NCBI GenBank assembly: GCA_963971535.1
Contig: OZ020590.1
Span: 150,923,488 to 150,987,487, forward strand
Origin: Notolepis coatsorum
Taxonomy: Eukaryota > Chordata > Actinopteri > Aulopiformes > Paralepididae
Length of the DNA stretch: 64,000 bases
Direction of reading: 5' to 3'
Shown piece after piece: positions 26,206-36,311 of this stretch. Numbering within the stretch: position 1 is the first letter of the stretch; each line of letters starts with the position of its first letter. A model generated the notes under the pieces. That model was given only the letters and a program-made list of their open reading frames with translations, was not told where the DNA came from and made no database searches. Both the position numbers and the translations under genes were made by a program.

Positions 26206-28089
26206 TTGAATAAACAACTATTTACTCAAACAAAAACCACCATATGCTGTGATATATACAAAGATGCTTTAACTGCTTATAATAAAACCATCCGCTTAGC
26301 AAGGAAAGATTACTTCTCTAAAATCATTACAGAAAATGCTGGAAACTCCAGAATCCTCTTTTCCACTATTAATGTACTACTCAACACTGCCCCTACACCT
26401 CCTCAGTCATCAACGGTTAAGTGTGAAGAACTTGCACTATTCTTTAACAACAAAATAACCTTGATCAGGGCCAGCATTACTCATGATGGAAATAAAGTTG
26501 ATTGCGGCAAACCGTGCAATGTAACCATGAGAAGTTTCACATGCATCACATTAGATGTACTCTGCAAAACTGTCTCAGAATGTAACTCCTCCACCTCAGA
26601 CATTGACCCTATACCTACAGCTTTCTTCAAACGGGTATTTAATAGTGTTTCAAGCCCTGTGCTAGATATCATAAACACTTCCCTTAGGACTGGTATTTTC
26701 CCGGATGCCTTTAAAACAGCAGTTGTAAAGCCATTACTAAAAAAACCTAACTTGGATAGTAATGAAATGGCAAATTATCGTCCAATATCCAACCTACCAT
26801 TCATTAGTAAAGTACTTGAAAAGATAGTTTCAGTTCAAATAAATTCCTTTCTTGAAGAAAACAACATCTTAGAAGAATTTCAGTCAGGATTCAGAAAATA
26901 TCATAGCACTGAAACTGTTTTCACCAAAATAATCAGTGACCTCAGACTAAACTCTGACGAGAATAAGATCTCCATCCTTATCCTGTTAGATCTCAGTGCA
27001 GCATTTGATACAATCGATCACGATATTCTAATCGATAGTCTTGAAAACCATGTCGGTTTCTCAGACCATGTGCTGGGCTGGTTTAAAACATACATCAGAG
27101 GGAGGAAATTCTATGTTAAACTAGGAGATCACATGTCTGATATATACGACAACAACTATGGAGTTGCACAAGGGAGTTGCTTAGGTCCTTTACTCTTCTC
27201 CCTTTACATGTTACCGCTGGGTGATATCATCAGAGAACATAATGTAGATTTCCATAGCTATGCGGATGATACACAACTGTACATATCTGCTGAACCAAAT
27301 GATACAGCGATTAGCTCCATTACAGACTGCTTACTGGCAATAAATAAATGGATGAGTAAGAACTTCCTGAAACTAAACGAGAACAAAACTGAAATTCTAA
27401 TTATCGGCTCCAAAACTAAAAAAGAAACATTAATAAAGAACCTGGGGGGACTAACCCCTTGGATCAAATCTGAGGTCACTAGTCTTAGGGTTATCATAGA
27501 TTCAGAACTGAACTTCAATTCTCATATTAGCAAAGTGACGAAAACATCGTTCTTCCATCTCAGAAATATAGCAAAAGTACGACCATTTATTAATCAGAAC
27601 GATGCTGAGAAGCTAATTCATGCATTCATATCTAGCCGGTTAGACTACTGTAATGCACTTTTCACAGGTCTCCCTAAGAAAACCACAGAGAGGCTTCAGC
27701 TAATCCAAAACTCTGCAGCCCGACTGCTAACTAGAACCAAAAGGAGAGAGCACATTAGTCCAGTCCTAGCCGCTTTACACTGGCTTCCTGTAACATTTAG
27801 AATTGACTTTAAGGTCCTTCTCCTTACATACAAAGCTCTAAATGGACAGGGACCTAGCTCCATCGCCAACACTCTAATAAATTACACACCAGCAAGAACA
27901 CTGCGATCATCAGCTGCTGGACTACTAGAGGCTCCCAGAAGCAGTCAAAAGAGGATCGGTAATGCAGCCTTTATCAACTATGCCCCAAAACTATGGAACA
28001 AACTACCCCAAAACATCAGGGAAGCCAACTCGCTAGACATCTTTAAAAGACAGCTTAAAACCTATCTCTTTGCTCAGGCATTTCACTGA
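26206..28089 (+). CDS. L2-like LINE reverse-transcriptase frame
   Basis: The frame is open for 627 codons although the start shown is not the natural one. RT motifs in order: NYRPISNLPFISKVLEK (near residue 190), LLDLSAAFDTIDHDIL (near 265), GVAQGSCLGPLLFSLYM (near 325) and YADD at residues 352-355 (codon TAT at 27259). The C-terminal blocks SRLDYCNALFTGLP, IQNSAARLLTRTKRREHI and LHWLPVTFRIDFKVLLL follow. The last block, APKLWNKLPQNIREANSLDI, ends before TAG/TGA near 28089. The catalytic Asp residues are intact. The AP endonuclease is missing, so the protein cannot be full length. The uninterrupted frame suggests moderate age. Confidence 0.9.
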   Translation: MNKQLFTQTKTTICCDIYKDALTAYNKTIRLARKDYFSKIITENAGNSRILFSTINVLLNTAPTPPQSSTVKCEELALFFNNKITLIRASITHDGNKVDCGKPCNVTMRSFTCITLDVLCKTVSECNSSTSDIDPIPTAFFKRVFNSVSSPVLDIINTSLRTGIFPDAFKTAVVKPLLKKPNLDSNEMANYRPISNLPFISKVLEKIVSVQINSFLEENNILEEFQSGFRKYHSTETVFTKIISDLRLNSDENKISILILLDLSAAFDTIDHDILIDSLENHVGFSDHVLGWFKTYIRGRKFYVKLGDHMSDIYDNNYGVAQGSCLGPLLFSLYMLPLGDIIREHNVDFHSYADDTQLYISAEPNDTAISSITDCLLAINKWMSKNFLKLNENKTEILIIGSKTKKETLIKNLGGLTPWIKSEVTSLRVIIDSELNFNSHISKVTKTSFFHLRNIAKVRPFINQNDAEKLIHAFISSRLDYCNALFTGLPKKTTERLQLIQNSAARLLTRTKRREHISPVLAALHWLPVTFRIDFKVLLLTYKALNGQGPSSIANTLINYTPARTLRSSAAGLLEAPRSSQKRIGNAAFINYAPKLWNKLPQNIREANSLDIFKRQLKTYLFAQAFH

Positions 28090-28815
28090 TAGATATCTGC
28101 TACCACCTAGTGGCAAGAGGAAACATCAGGGATATCCTGACACAACTTGTATTTATTCTTACCCTGCCTACTCTTTTACACTGCCTATCAAATTCATGTG
28201 TCGGTTATTGCACTTTTTACTTCTTACTGATGACTATTTTTAAACTGAATCATTTTAAACTATTCTTATTATTTGCTAGATCCAAATGTGAAACACTGTG
28301 ATTATTTGTTCATGAATTACAGGAGTATTACTGAATAGAGAGCACTTTTTACTTCTTACTGATGACTATTTTTAAACTGAATCATTGTATTCTTATTATT
28401 TGCTAGATCCAAATGTGAAACACTGTGATTATTTGTTCATGAATTACAGGAGTATTACTGAATAGAGAGCCTATTAGGATGCTAGATCCTAATGTGAAAC
28501 ACTGTGATTTGCCATATCTTGCTATGCTCGCTCATGCCTGTATTTTTTATGTTTATGTTTTTATTTTATAATTTTTTGACTATTTTTAAACTGAATCATT
28601 TTAAACTATTTTTACTATTTGTGTTACTGAAAACTGTAAGCGGAGAGCCTATTGGGATGCTAGATCCTAATGTGAAACACTGTGATTCTACCTGTCTATC
28701 TTTTTATGCTCGCTTATGCCTGTATTTTTTGCTGTTGTGAAGCACTTTGAACTGCAACCTCTGTATGAAAAGTGCTATACAAATAAAGTTATTATTATTA
28801 TTATTATTATTATTA
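26206..28815 (+). mobile_element. L2-like LINE, 5'-truncated
   Basis: An RT frame of 627 codons, then a 3' UTR of about 0.7 kb ending GTGCTATACAAATAAAGTT and (ATT)n. The 3' UTR contains two or three diverged repeats of about 110-170 bp (GCTAGATCCTAATGTGAAACA type, 28200-28690). No endonuclease domain upstream, so it is a truncated insertion. The exact 5' junction is near 26215. Confidence 0.9.
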
Positions 28816-29057
28816 CCAGTATGGTATTGTTTAAATTGTACAGCTTTTTGCACATCTTTGTCAGGGAATTCCAACAATTCTGGACCTGAATGTACCAGTT
28901 AATTGTAATCATCTCTCTCTCCTTATGTCTAGTCAAACCAGGTTGTGGAGGAGAGAGACAGGGATGAACAGGCTATAGACTACTTTGCCCATCCTGAGCC
29001 TGCTATGATGCAGGTGTTTTTAAATCACCACCCAAAACAAGATTCAGCCAAGAGCGA
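28816..29057. other. Unassigned intronic sequence
   Basis: Nothing recognised. Confidence 0.4.
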
Positions 29058-29620
29058 GTTTATGTTTATGTTTATTTAGGATCCCCTAAATTGACAAAAG
29101 CTATTCTTCCTGGGGTCCGGCACTTACAACAATACAACAATATTCAATACATTACATAATTATCAACATCAACATCAATTACATCATTATCAACATCATT
29201 AACAATCTCATCCTCAGTTAGGATGATATTGTACAAGATATTTATTAGTAAAAAGTATTCAAATCAAATAATTAAAATCAAATAAATAGTGCTTCCTGAG
29301 CAGCACTCACTGCCATCAACATAAATACAATTAACAGTCAATTGGTTTTCACTGCTATGCCATAAGGGTTCAGTGCATGCTCGTTAGTACTGTAGATGGT
29401 ATTTACATTTTTTCTTCAAAGTGGATTTGGGCAATGAGTTCCATTCCATGATAGCTCTGTAAGTCACAGAAGATTTGAGTAGATTTGTCCTGGGTTTAGG
29501 TGCCAGTAGATGGCCTGACGTACAGTAGCTTGTCTGGTCATATGGTCATGTTCTTCTCTTATGTAAACTATATGATCATAAAAATACTGTGTTTTTTTGA
29601 CAACTTGAGACATTTCTGAG
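29058..29620 (-). mobile_element. LINE 3' end remnant
   Basis: Starts with repeated GTTTAT and TTTAGGATCCCC, then TATTCTTCCTGGGGTCCGG. On minus near 29460-29400 it reads AIMEWNSLPKSTLKKK, an RT C-terminus block. Related to 14996-15300. Confidence 0.6.
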
Positions 29621-29828
29621 AAAAGTAATGTACACTGGTCCACTTGTCCATGGCACTGACTACCCAGCTTTGTAGTGGTTTGGGGGAATAGTACAGTACT
29701 AGGTACGCATATTTAAGGGGACCGCAAGGATGGTGTACTGGTGGGTGGTTTCCGACCGATTATGGTGGGCCGGTCTGGGCCAAAAAAATAAATGGACCTC
29801 CCTAATTTCTACACCCTGGCTACGGCCT

Positions 29829-30318
29829 TGCATCCAGTATGTCCTTCCTGTGCCCCAGGACCGATTCACATCCAGTCTGTTCTTCCTGTGCCCCAGGACC
29901 GATTCACATCCAGTATGTTCTTCCTGTGCCCCAGGACCGATTCACATCCAGTATGTTCTTCCTGTGCCCCAGGACCGATTCACATCCAGTATGTTCTTCC
30001 TGTGCCCCAGGACCGATTCACATCCAGTATGTTCTTCCTGTGCCCCAGGACCGATTCACATCCAGTATGTTCTTCCTGTGCCCCAGGACAGATTCACATC
30101 CAGTCTGTTCTTCCTGTGCCCCAGGACTGATTGACATCCAGTATGTTCTTCCTGTGCCCCAGGACCGATTCACATCCAGTCTGTTCTTCCTGTGCCCCAG
30201 GACAGATTCACATCCAGTGTGTTCTTCCTGTGCCCCAGGACCGATTCACATCCAGTGTGTTCTTCCTGTGCCCCAGGACCGATTCACATCCAGTATGTTC
30301 TTCCTGTGCCCCAGGACA
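29829..30318. repeat. 38-bp minisatellite, about 13 copies
   Basis: Unit TTCCTGTGCCCCAGGACCGA plus TTCACATCCAGTATGTTC. Because 38 is not a multiple of 3 and the unit has no stop, all three + frames stay open; the resulting peptides (LCPRTDSHPVCSSCAPG) are artefacts. Confidence 0.95.
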
Positions 30319-30879
30319 GATCTGTCAATATTTGTTACCACGCACCACTCTCGGAGAGAGGACACACAAAATCAAATGTGTGATGTCACCTGGATGTAAA
30401 CCTCTGAGACAGGACTTTGCAACGCTGAATATTGAGCTCAGCGACTCAGCTGCGGTGTTCTGTTGGGGAGCGAGTCACCATCACTCTCTTCATACATGGG
30501 AGAAACACTAGGGCTGTCACTTACTGTTGCTTAGTTTCAGTCCAACCTGGTGACATCTTTTATATTTTAGCTGTAATGATTTGTCGTCTTCAATCAATAT
30601 TTGAAATAAGAAATAAAAAAATAAATAAAACGACTTGTCTTTTTTTTTTTACTATTTTGCACTTTGCTACTAAGTAATACTGCCTATACTACTACCTACT
30701 ATGCAAGTATGTCTATACTACTATGCACTCAAGAGGGTAGCACTCGCTGTTTGACAAACAATCTTACTTACCCTTAGTTGTACCCTTCGTGCTGACTTGT
30801 TGTACAGAACTTGTACGTCACTTTGGATAAAAGCTTCAGCTAAATGTAATGTAAATGTAAAACAATCCAGCTTTCCCCC
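30319..30879. other. Intronic sequence with a short SINE/LINE-like tail
   Basis: At 30815-30862 the bases TCACTTTGGATAAAAGCTTC and AGCTAAATGTAATGTAAATG match the common fish tail type (TGGATAAAAGCGTCTGCTAAATG). At 30509-30520 TAGGGCTGTCAC resembles a hAT terminus. No gene. Confidence 0.45.
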
Positions 30880-31033
30880 CTTGTTACATCTCCTTCTCTC
30901 TGCTCCATCTCTCCCCCCCCCCCTCTCTCTCTCTACTCTCTTTCACTCTCTCTCTATCTCTATCTGCTCCATCTCACCCTCTCTCTCTCTCTCTGCTCCA
31001 TCTCTCCCTCCATCGCATTCTCTCTCTGCTCTC
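30880..31033. repeat. CT-rich tract with CTGCTCCAT units
   Basis: Imperfect (CT)n with repeated CTCTGCTCCATCTCTC, the same type as 44576-44760 on the other side of the LINE-BEL block. Confidence 0.9.
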
Positions 31034-31463
31034 AATTCAATTCAATTCAAAGGGGCTTTATTGACATGGGAAACATATGTTTACATTGCCAAAGCCAAAC
31101 AAAACAAAGCAAAACAATTAAACAGAGAAATCAGAAGAAATGAGTACAGTACAGAAGGAATTATTTGTGTGTTTGACAGTCTTTATGGTGGTTGTATTCC
31201 GATGTCCTTTTCGTGTCGCAGCAGCTCACAAATCTTGCTGCTGTGTTTGCACATTGTTGTATTTCTCCAAGTAGGTATGGGAGTTTTGAGTTATTTGCCA
31301 TGTTTTCAAAGTCTCTTTGGGTGTTTTCAATTTGTGGGAAGTATGTCTTGGTATAGTAGGCAGGTTGTTAAGAAGTGTAGCTCGGTTTCCACCTCTTCTT
31401 GTGTGCAGTGGGTGCACAATCTGTCTTCCCTTGGGAGCCAGGTCTACCTTTCTCTATGGCTAG

Positions 31464-32868
31464 TGTAACTGAGGGGTACAATTCCCTGACTGTATTGTTA
31501 GATATGATATTTAATACCACTACCTCATGTACTTTAACTTCTGGCCACCCAGTACAAGATATAAGTATGATGAACACTTTCCCACCTGATGAAACGAACC
31601 AACACAAATGTACCAAATCGAATATTTAATACAGCAAAAGGTGTATACAACATTCACTTAATTACATTTATGATTTGAAATATTGAATATGCACTTTTAT
31701 GGCAAATGAGTATTCGTAGGTAAATCAACATTGAATGTCCAATCTCTGGTTGCGCAGGGAGTAAGTATACAACCTGGAATATTTAGGAAACGATAGCGAT
31801 GGTACTTAAATGATTATAGCTGGATACACTAAGGGGGGGGGGGGGGTCCCGCTGGTTGTAAGACAGTAGGAGGGGGGGGGGTTAGAGAAGCCGCTGGCGG
31901 TATCCCATCTGGCCGACGGTGTCTTGGGAGAATCCAAAGTCTTGGACACGGTGCCCACAGAACCTCGGGCCGCAGACGAATACAGCTGGACCCTCTGTGG
32001 AACGGTATCTGCCGGTCCACAACGGAGAGACGTGGTGCGACCTCACGTGTAGAGCGCCGCCTCACCTGGAGTCCTCTCCGGGGGGTAATTCCAACACTCG
32101 GCAGTGTTGGCCTTTATCCATGGAATAATCAAAGCACACAAAGCATAATCCAAGAGCCGTGGAAGGCTCGCCGTCGTCTGGGTAGAGTAATCCAATATAC
32201 AGGTCCAGTCGCTCTTGACCCGGAGCTCCTCGGATGCAATCACCACTAGGGGTCTGACCAGCCTGGTTAAGCGTCCAGATAACGTCAGGAACGATGGGGG
32301 TGCTGATAGCTGTAGGACTCTAACCGAACGATGCACCATACATAAATAGACTATTATTAGCTTAATAGAATACGTCCAACTCGACGGTATGGTGCCAAAC
32401 TATGACCATTCAACTATTAATCTACACGATATCTCAATGCCTATTCTGGGCCAAGTAGGCCTTACTACACCGCACGTGCGTCGTGGGGAGGCTTTTGCGT
32501 CTGTCACTCTGTTGGAGGGTAAAGAACTGGACTAAAAGAAAGTTCTACTTTACGAGCGCCATATATATATGCGCTATGAACAAATAGTACCATTCGTATT
32601 TCGCCCGGCATATTACTGCGCGGAACCGGGGGTTGCCTCGACATGTTAGGCGGCACGATTGAACTTGGACCTAGGGGTATGGCAACCTGGCGCCAGGCTC
32701 TCGTCCAATGGTAGAATGAAACTATTATGGGCTGTTTAGTAGAAACGGGGATATTCAATGCATATTGTACAAGGAATATACAGGGGATATCAAACGATAT
32801 ACAAATACAATTAAATATATATATATAAATAAATATACATATTCGGTTTAATCTGATCCTTCACAACA
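31464..32868 (-). repeat. BEL/Pao copy 2, 3' LTR
   Basis: TGTAACTGAGG to TCCTTCACAACA, about 1.40 kb, partner of 42818-44220. Confidence 0.92.
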
Positions 32869-32961
32869 GCCGCCCCCTAATTAGTCCCACCTAATTAGCT
32901 AAGCAGAGACAGATTAACCGCACTGTCTTCCACTCAAGGTCCGCTGTAAGGGTCAGTCAAC

Positions 32962-34752
32962 TCACAAAGTCATAGGGTCATGGTCATCATCGATAGTATC
33001 TGGGAGTCGGGGCAGTTCTATGAGCCTCGCCACGGGACGTGTGTAAGTGCGCCCTTGGACGAGTACTTCAGCTGCTCGGACCTTGCCATCGGCACCGGTG
33101 ATCACTTTGCTTACGCGGCCAGCCGGCCACATAGCTCTGGGTAGTGACTGGTCAATTATCATGACGACTGTTCCTTCTGTCAAATTGTCTCTCTCTTTTA
33201 CCCACTTCTGGCGGGTCTGTAGAGACGGTAGGTAGTGAAGTAGGAAGCTGCTCCAAAACTTGTCAGCTAGTACTTGGCTGTACCTCCACATTCTTCGGCC
33301 GTTCGCTTCTTCGGGCCTGTACATTGTCTGGGGTAGCGCGGGGTCCCGCCGCCCCATTAGGAGTGTGTTGGGGGTGACTGGGTCGACATCTGCTACATCA
33401 CTGGAGACGTAACCGAGGGGCTTTGAGTTCAATACTCCCTCGATCTCCGTGAGGACTGTCATTAGGACTTCCTCTGCCACAGTCTGGGCTCCGAGTACGG
33501 CATACAGGGCTGTCTTTATAGAACGTACTTCTCGTTCCCAAGTTCCACCGAAGTGGGGTGCGTTCGGGGGATTAAACTGGAAGTCAATCTGGGCTGGAGC
33601 GAGGTGGGTCTTAAGTTCTGGGCCCATAGCTTGGAAGCTCTCTCTCAGCTCTCTTTCTCCGCCTTTGAAGTTGGTCCCGTGATCAGACAACAATGTAGAC
33701 GGTTTTCCTTTCCGTGATATGAATCTCCGGAAGGCCATAAGGAATGAGTCTGTGCTCATGGTCGGAAGGAGCTCGATATGTATCGCTCTGGTGGTCATGC
33801 ATTTGAATACAATACCCCACCGCTTCTCGGTGCCTCTTCCTCTCTTTATATACAACGGGCCAAAACAGTCCATGCCTGTGGAGTGGAATGGCTTGTCGCC
33901 GATTTGGAGGCGACAGGGGGGTAGGTCAGCCATCCGTGGTATGCTGGGCTGCGCGCGCCACTTACGGCAGTCTAGACAGGTTCGCTGGAAGCGCCGTACT
34001 GCTTCTCTCCCTTGCAATATCCAATAACGACGTCTGATCTCCGCGAAGACTCTCTCTGCTCCTGCGTGGTGCACATCCTCGTCGTATTTCTTTATGATCA
34101 GCTCTGTGACCTTGTGTCGGCTGTTCAAGACGATCGGGTGCTTAATGTCATCTGGTAGATCGGGGGCTCTCCGCAGGCGACCACCCACTCTGATGAGATT
34201 ATGTGCGTCACTCTCTGGTGCCAGGTGAATCAGTCTGCTGTCTGATGGGACGGGGTTTCCTCCCTGTAGACAGTCTAGCTCATCGGGGAACGAGTCTCTC
34301 TGGGCTCGTTTTAGTAGAAGAAGTTCTGCTTCTTCGTAGTCAGCTGCTGACATGTCAGTGGTGGACTGAATCTCTGGGTGGTGCCGCAGGAATGTTCTTT
34401 GTTGCGCATTCTCTAGGGTAATGCAATCATCTATGTTGGGGTCTGTGGAGGCGACAGTGCTCAGTCCACAGAACATAGGCTTCTTGTTCTCAGCCTCCTC
34501 GTTACTTGCTTCCCTCGGGGTGGGCGTAGGCCAATCTCCTTCCGGGAGCTGGAGGAATGCTGGTCCGTCACTGTAGATGTTGCGACGGGTTAGGTCATCC
34601 AGGGACATTCCCCGGGTGATGACGTCAGCTGGGTTGTGTTTGGTATCCACATACCTCCAGCTTGCTTCTTCTGTTAATTCTTGAATCTCGGTGACTCTGA
34701 CTCCCACGAAGACTTTGTATCTGCATGAATCAGACTTAATCCATGTGAGCAC
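32962..34752 (-). CDS. BEL/Pao copy 2 RNase H end, integrase and C-terminal part (fossil)
   Basis: 596-residue minus-strand frame. It opens in the end of the RNase H region (LTWIKSDSCRYKVFVGVRV). The integrase H2C2 zinc-binding region includes VHHAGAERVFAEIRRRYW and CLDCRKWRAQPS. The integrase core shows GMDCFGPLYIKRG, LSDHGTNFKGG and NAPHFGGTWEREVRS, giving the D, D and E positions. It ends with NLTEGTVVMIIDQSLPRAMW (DUF5641-like) and RPVARLIELPRLPD. In the family the integrase inserts the DNA copy. It belongs to the same element as 38492-42772. Confidence 0.88.
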   Translation of the reverse strand: MLTWIKSDSCRYKVFVGVRVTEIQELTEEASWRYVDTKHNPADVITRGMSLDDLTRRNIYSDGPAFLQLPEGDWPTPTPREASNEEAENKKPMFCGLSTVASTDPNIDDCITLENAQQRTFLRHHPEIQSTTDMSAADYEEAELLLLKRAQRDSFPDELDCLQGGNPVPSDSRLIHLAPESDAHNLIRVGGRLRRAPDLPDDIKHPIVLNSRHKVTELIIKKYDEDVHHAGAERVFAEIRRRYWILQGREAVRRFQRTCLDCRKWRAQPSIPRMADLPPCRLQIGDKPFHSTGMDCFGPLYIKRGRGTEKRWGIVFKCMTTRAIHIELLPTMSTDSFLMAFRRFISRKGKPSTLLSDHGTNFKGGERELRESFQAMGPELKTHLAPAQIDFQFNPPNAPHFGGTWEREVRSIKTALYAVLGAQTVAEEVLMTVLTEIEGVLNSKPLGYVSSDVADVDPVTPNTLLMGRRDPALPQTMYRPEEANGRRMWRYSQVLADKFWSSFLLHYLPSLQTRQKWVKERDNLTEGTVVMIIDQSLPRAMWPAGRVSKVITGADGKVRAAEVLVQGRTYTRPVARLIELPRLPDTIDDDHDPMTL

Positions 34753-34830
34753 AAGATTGTTCTATGCACCGGAATGGTGAGTTCACGTTGGATTAACGTG
34801 GCTAGATCAAATCAAATCAAATCAAATTTA

Positions 34831-36311
34831 TTTATAGGGCCCGACAACACACGTTAATGTCCCCATGGGCCGTACAGGTCTTCTTTAAACAAGTCAAGAA
34901 GACAACATAACAATAAGTCAAGAACAGAACAAGAACACCATAGGGTCCAAACATTTTTTAGATGAATGCAAATAAATGAAAGAATGCAAGCACTCCCAGA
35001 CATACCCCACGCGAAGGTAAGGAAAAACTCACTAAAACCTAACAATAGGGAAAAAAGCTCCACAGGCAATGTGGAGGAGAGAAACCTTAGAAGGGCCGTT
35101 CAAGGGGGGATCTCCCTTCTTAGATGTCGGTGATAGTAGTGTTGCAGACGGACAGTTGGTAAGCATGCACTCATGTGTGTGGTGAAACACAGATGAGTGC
35201 ATGCAATAGCAACTGTACATTTTGAAAAATTAAAGATAGAGTTGATAGCGGATCTATTTGAAGCACAGGGGCGGCGCAAGAGGGTCACGTCCTCCCGGTC
35301 TTAGTCACGGGACATTCAACACTCCGGTCGTTGCTCAGGGACAGCCGGAGACAGGGGGAAGGGGGGGGTGGCACAGAGAGGGTCGCGAACTCCCCGACAT
35401 CATCGCGGGACATCCGGCACTCCGGTCACCACTACGAAACCTCCGAAGACAGGGGGGCACGCAGAGGGGGTCGCAATCTCCCGGCCTTCGTCACGGGACG
35501 TCCAACACTCCGGTCAACACTCCAGGACAGCAAGTCATAGGAAGACAGGGAGACGGGACAGGCGTTAGACAGCTCATGAGATTGTAGTAGGCGGACATAG
35601 CAATAGATACAAGTGGTAGGCATATATGTGAATGGAGTAGATATATGAAGTAAGCGTATTATGTGAATAGAATAGAAGTACTTAACCCAGCAATGAAACC
35701 GCGTTGACTGTTAATCTGTTAACAGTCTGTTAATCAGTTGACAGGACCACGGACAGACGGCGGTGAATAACTGATCCAATGCCTCGGAGGTGCATGTAGA
35801 GCAGTCACTACAAGCTTGGCCAAGACCCCGAGGCATCCATCACCTTGGTCAGCGCCAGGAGACGGGTACTCAGAGAGAAGGGGGAGGGAGAGGGGGGGGG
35901 GGGGGAGAGGGGGGGGGGGGGGAAGAGTTAGAGAGTTCCCATGTTTGTGGTGCTGCAAAGGAGCAGACATGTAGTACCCTGTAGTGCCATGTAGTACCCC
36001 GTAGTGCCATGTAGTACCCTATAGTACCCCATAGTGCCATGTAGTACCCCGTAGTATCCTGTAGTACCCTGTAGTGCCATGTAGTACCCTGTGGTGCCAT
36101 GTAGTACCCTGTAGTGCCATGTAGAGCTGTGTAAGCCATGTAGTACCCTGTAATGCCATGCAGTACCAAGTAGTACTCTGTGGTACCATGTAGTACCCTG
36201 TACCCTAACTAAACTACCCTATAGTAAACTACCCAGTGGTACCATGTAGTACCCTGTACCATAACTAAACTACACAGATTAATCTAAAGGTCAGTCCCCG
36301 ACCAGGTGAGA
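34831..36311 (-). repeat. LINE 3' UTR with internal tandem repeats
   Basis: It contains about three diverged units (GGGACATTCAACACTCCGGTC type) at 35290-35530, G-runs at 35890-35925, and an array of about 20-bp units (GTAGTACCCTGTAGTGCCAT) at 35970-36250. A 3' UTR this long is unusual for an L2-type LINE. Confidence 0.75.

Noticed and set aside
29730-30511. Overlapping frames up to 186 codons with LCPRTDSHPVCSSCAPG repeats
   Set aside because: The 38-bp minisatellite unit has no stop in any + frame, so all three frames stay open; this is an artefact of the repeat.
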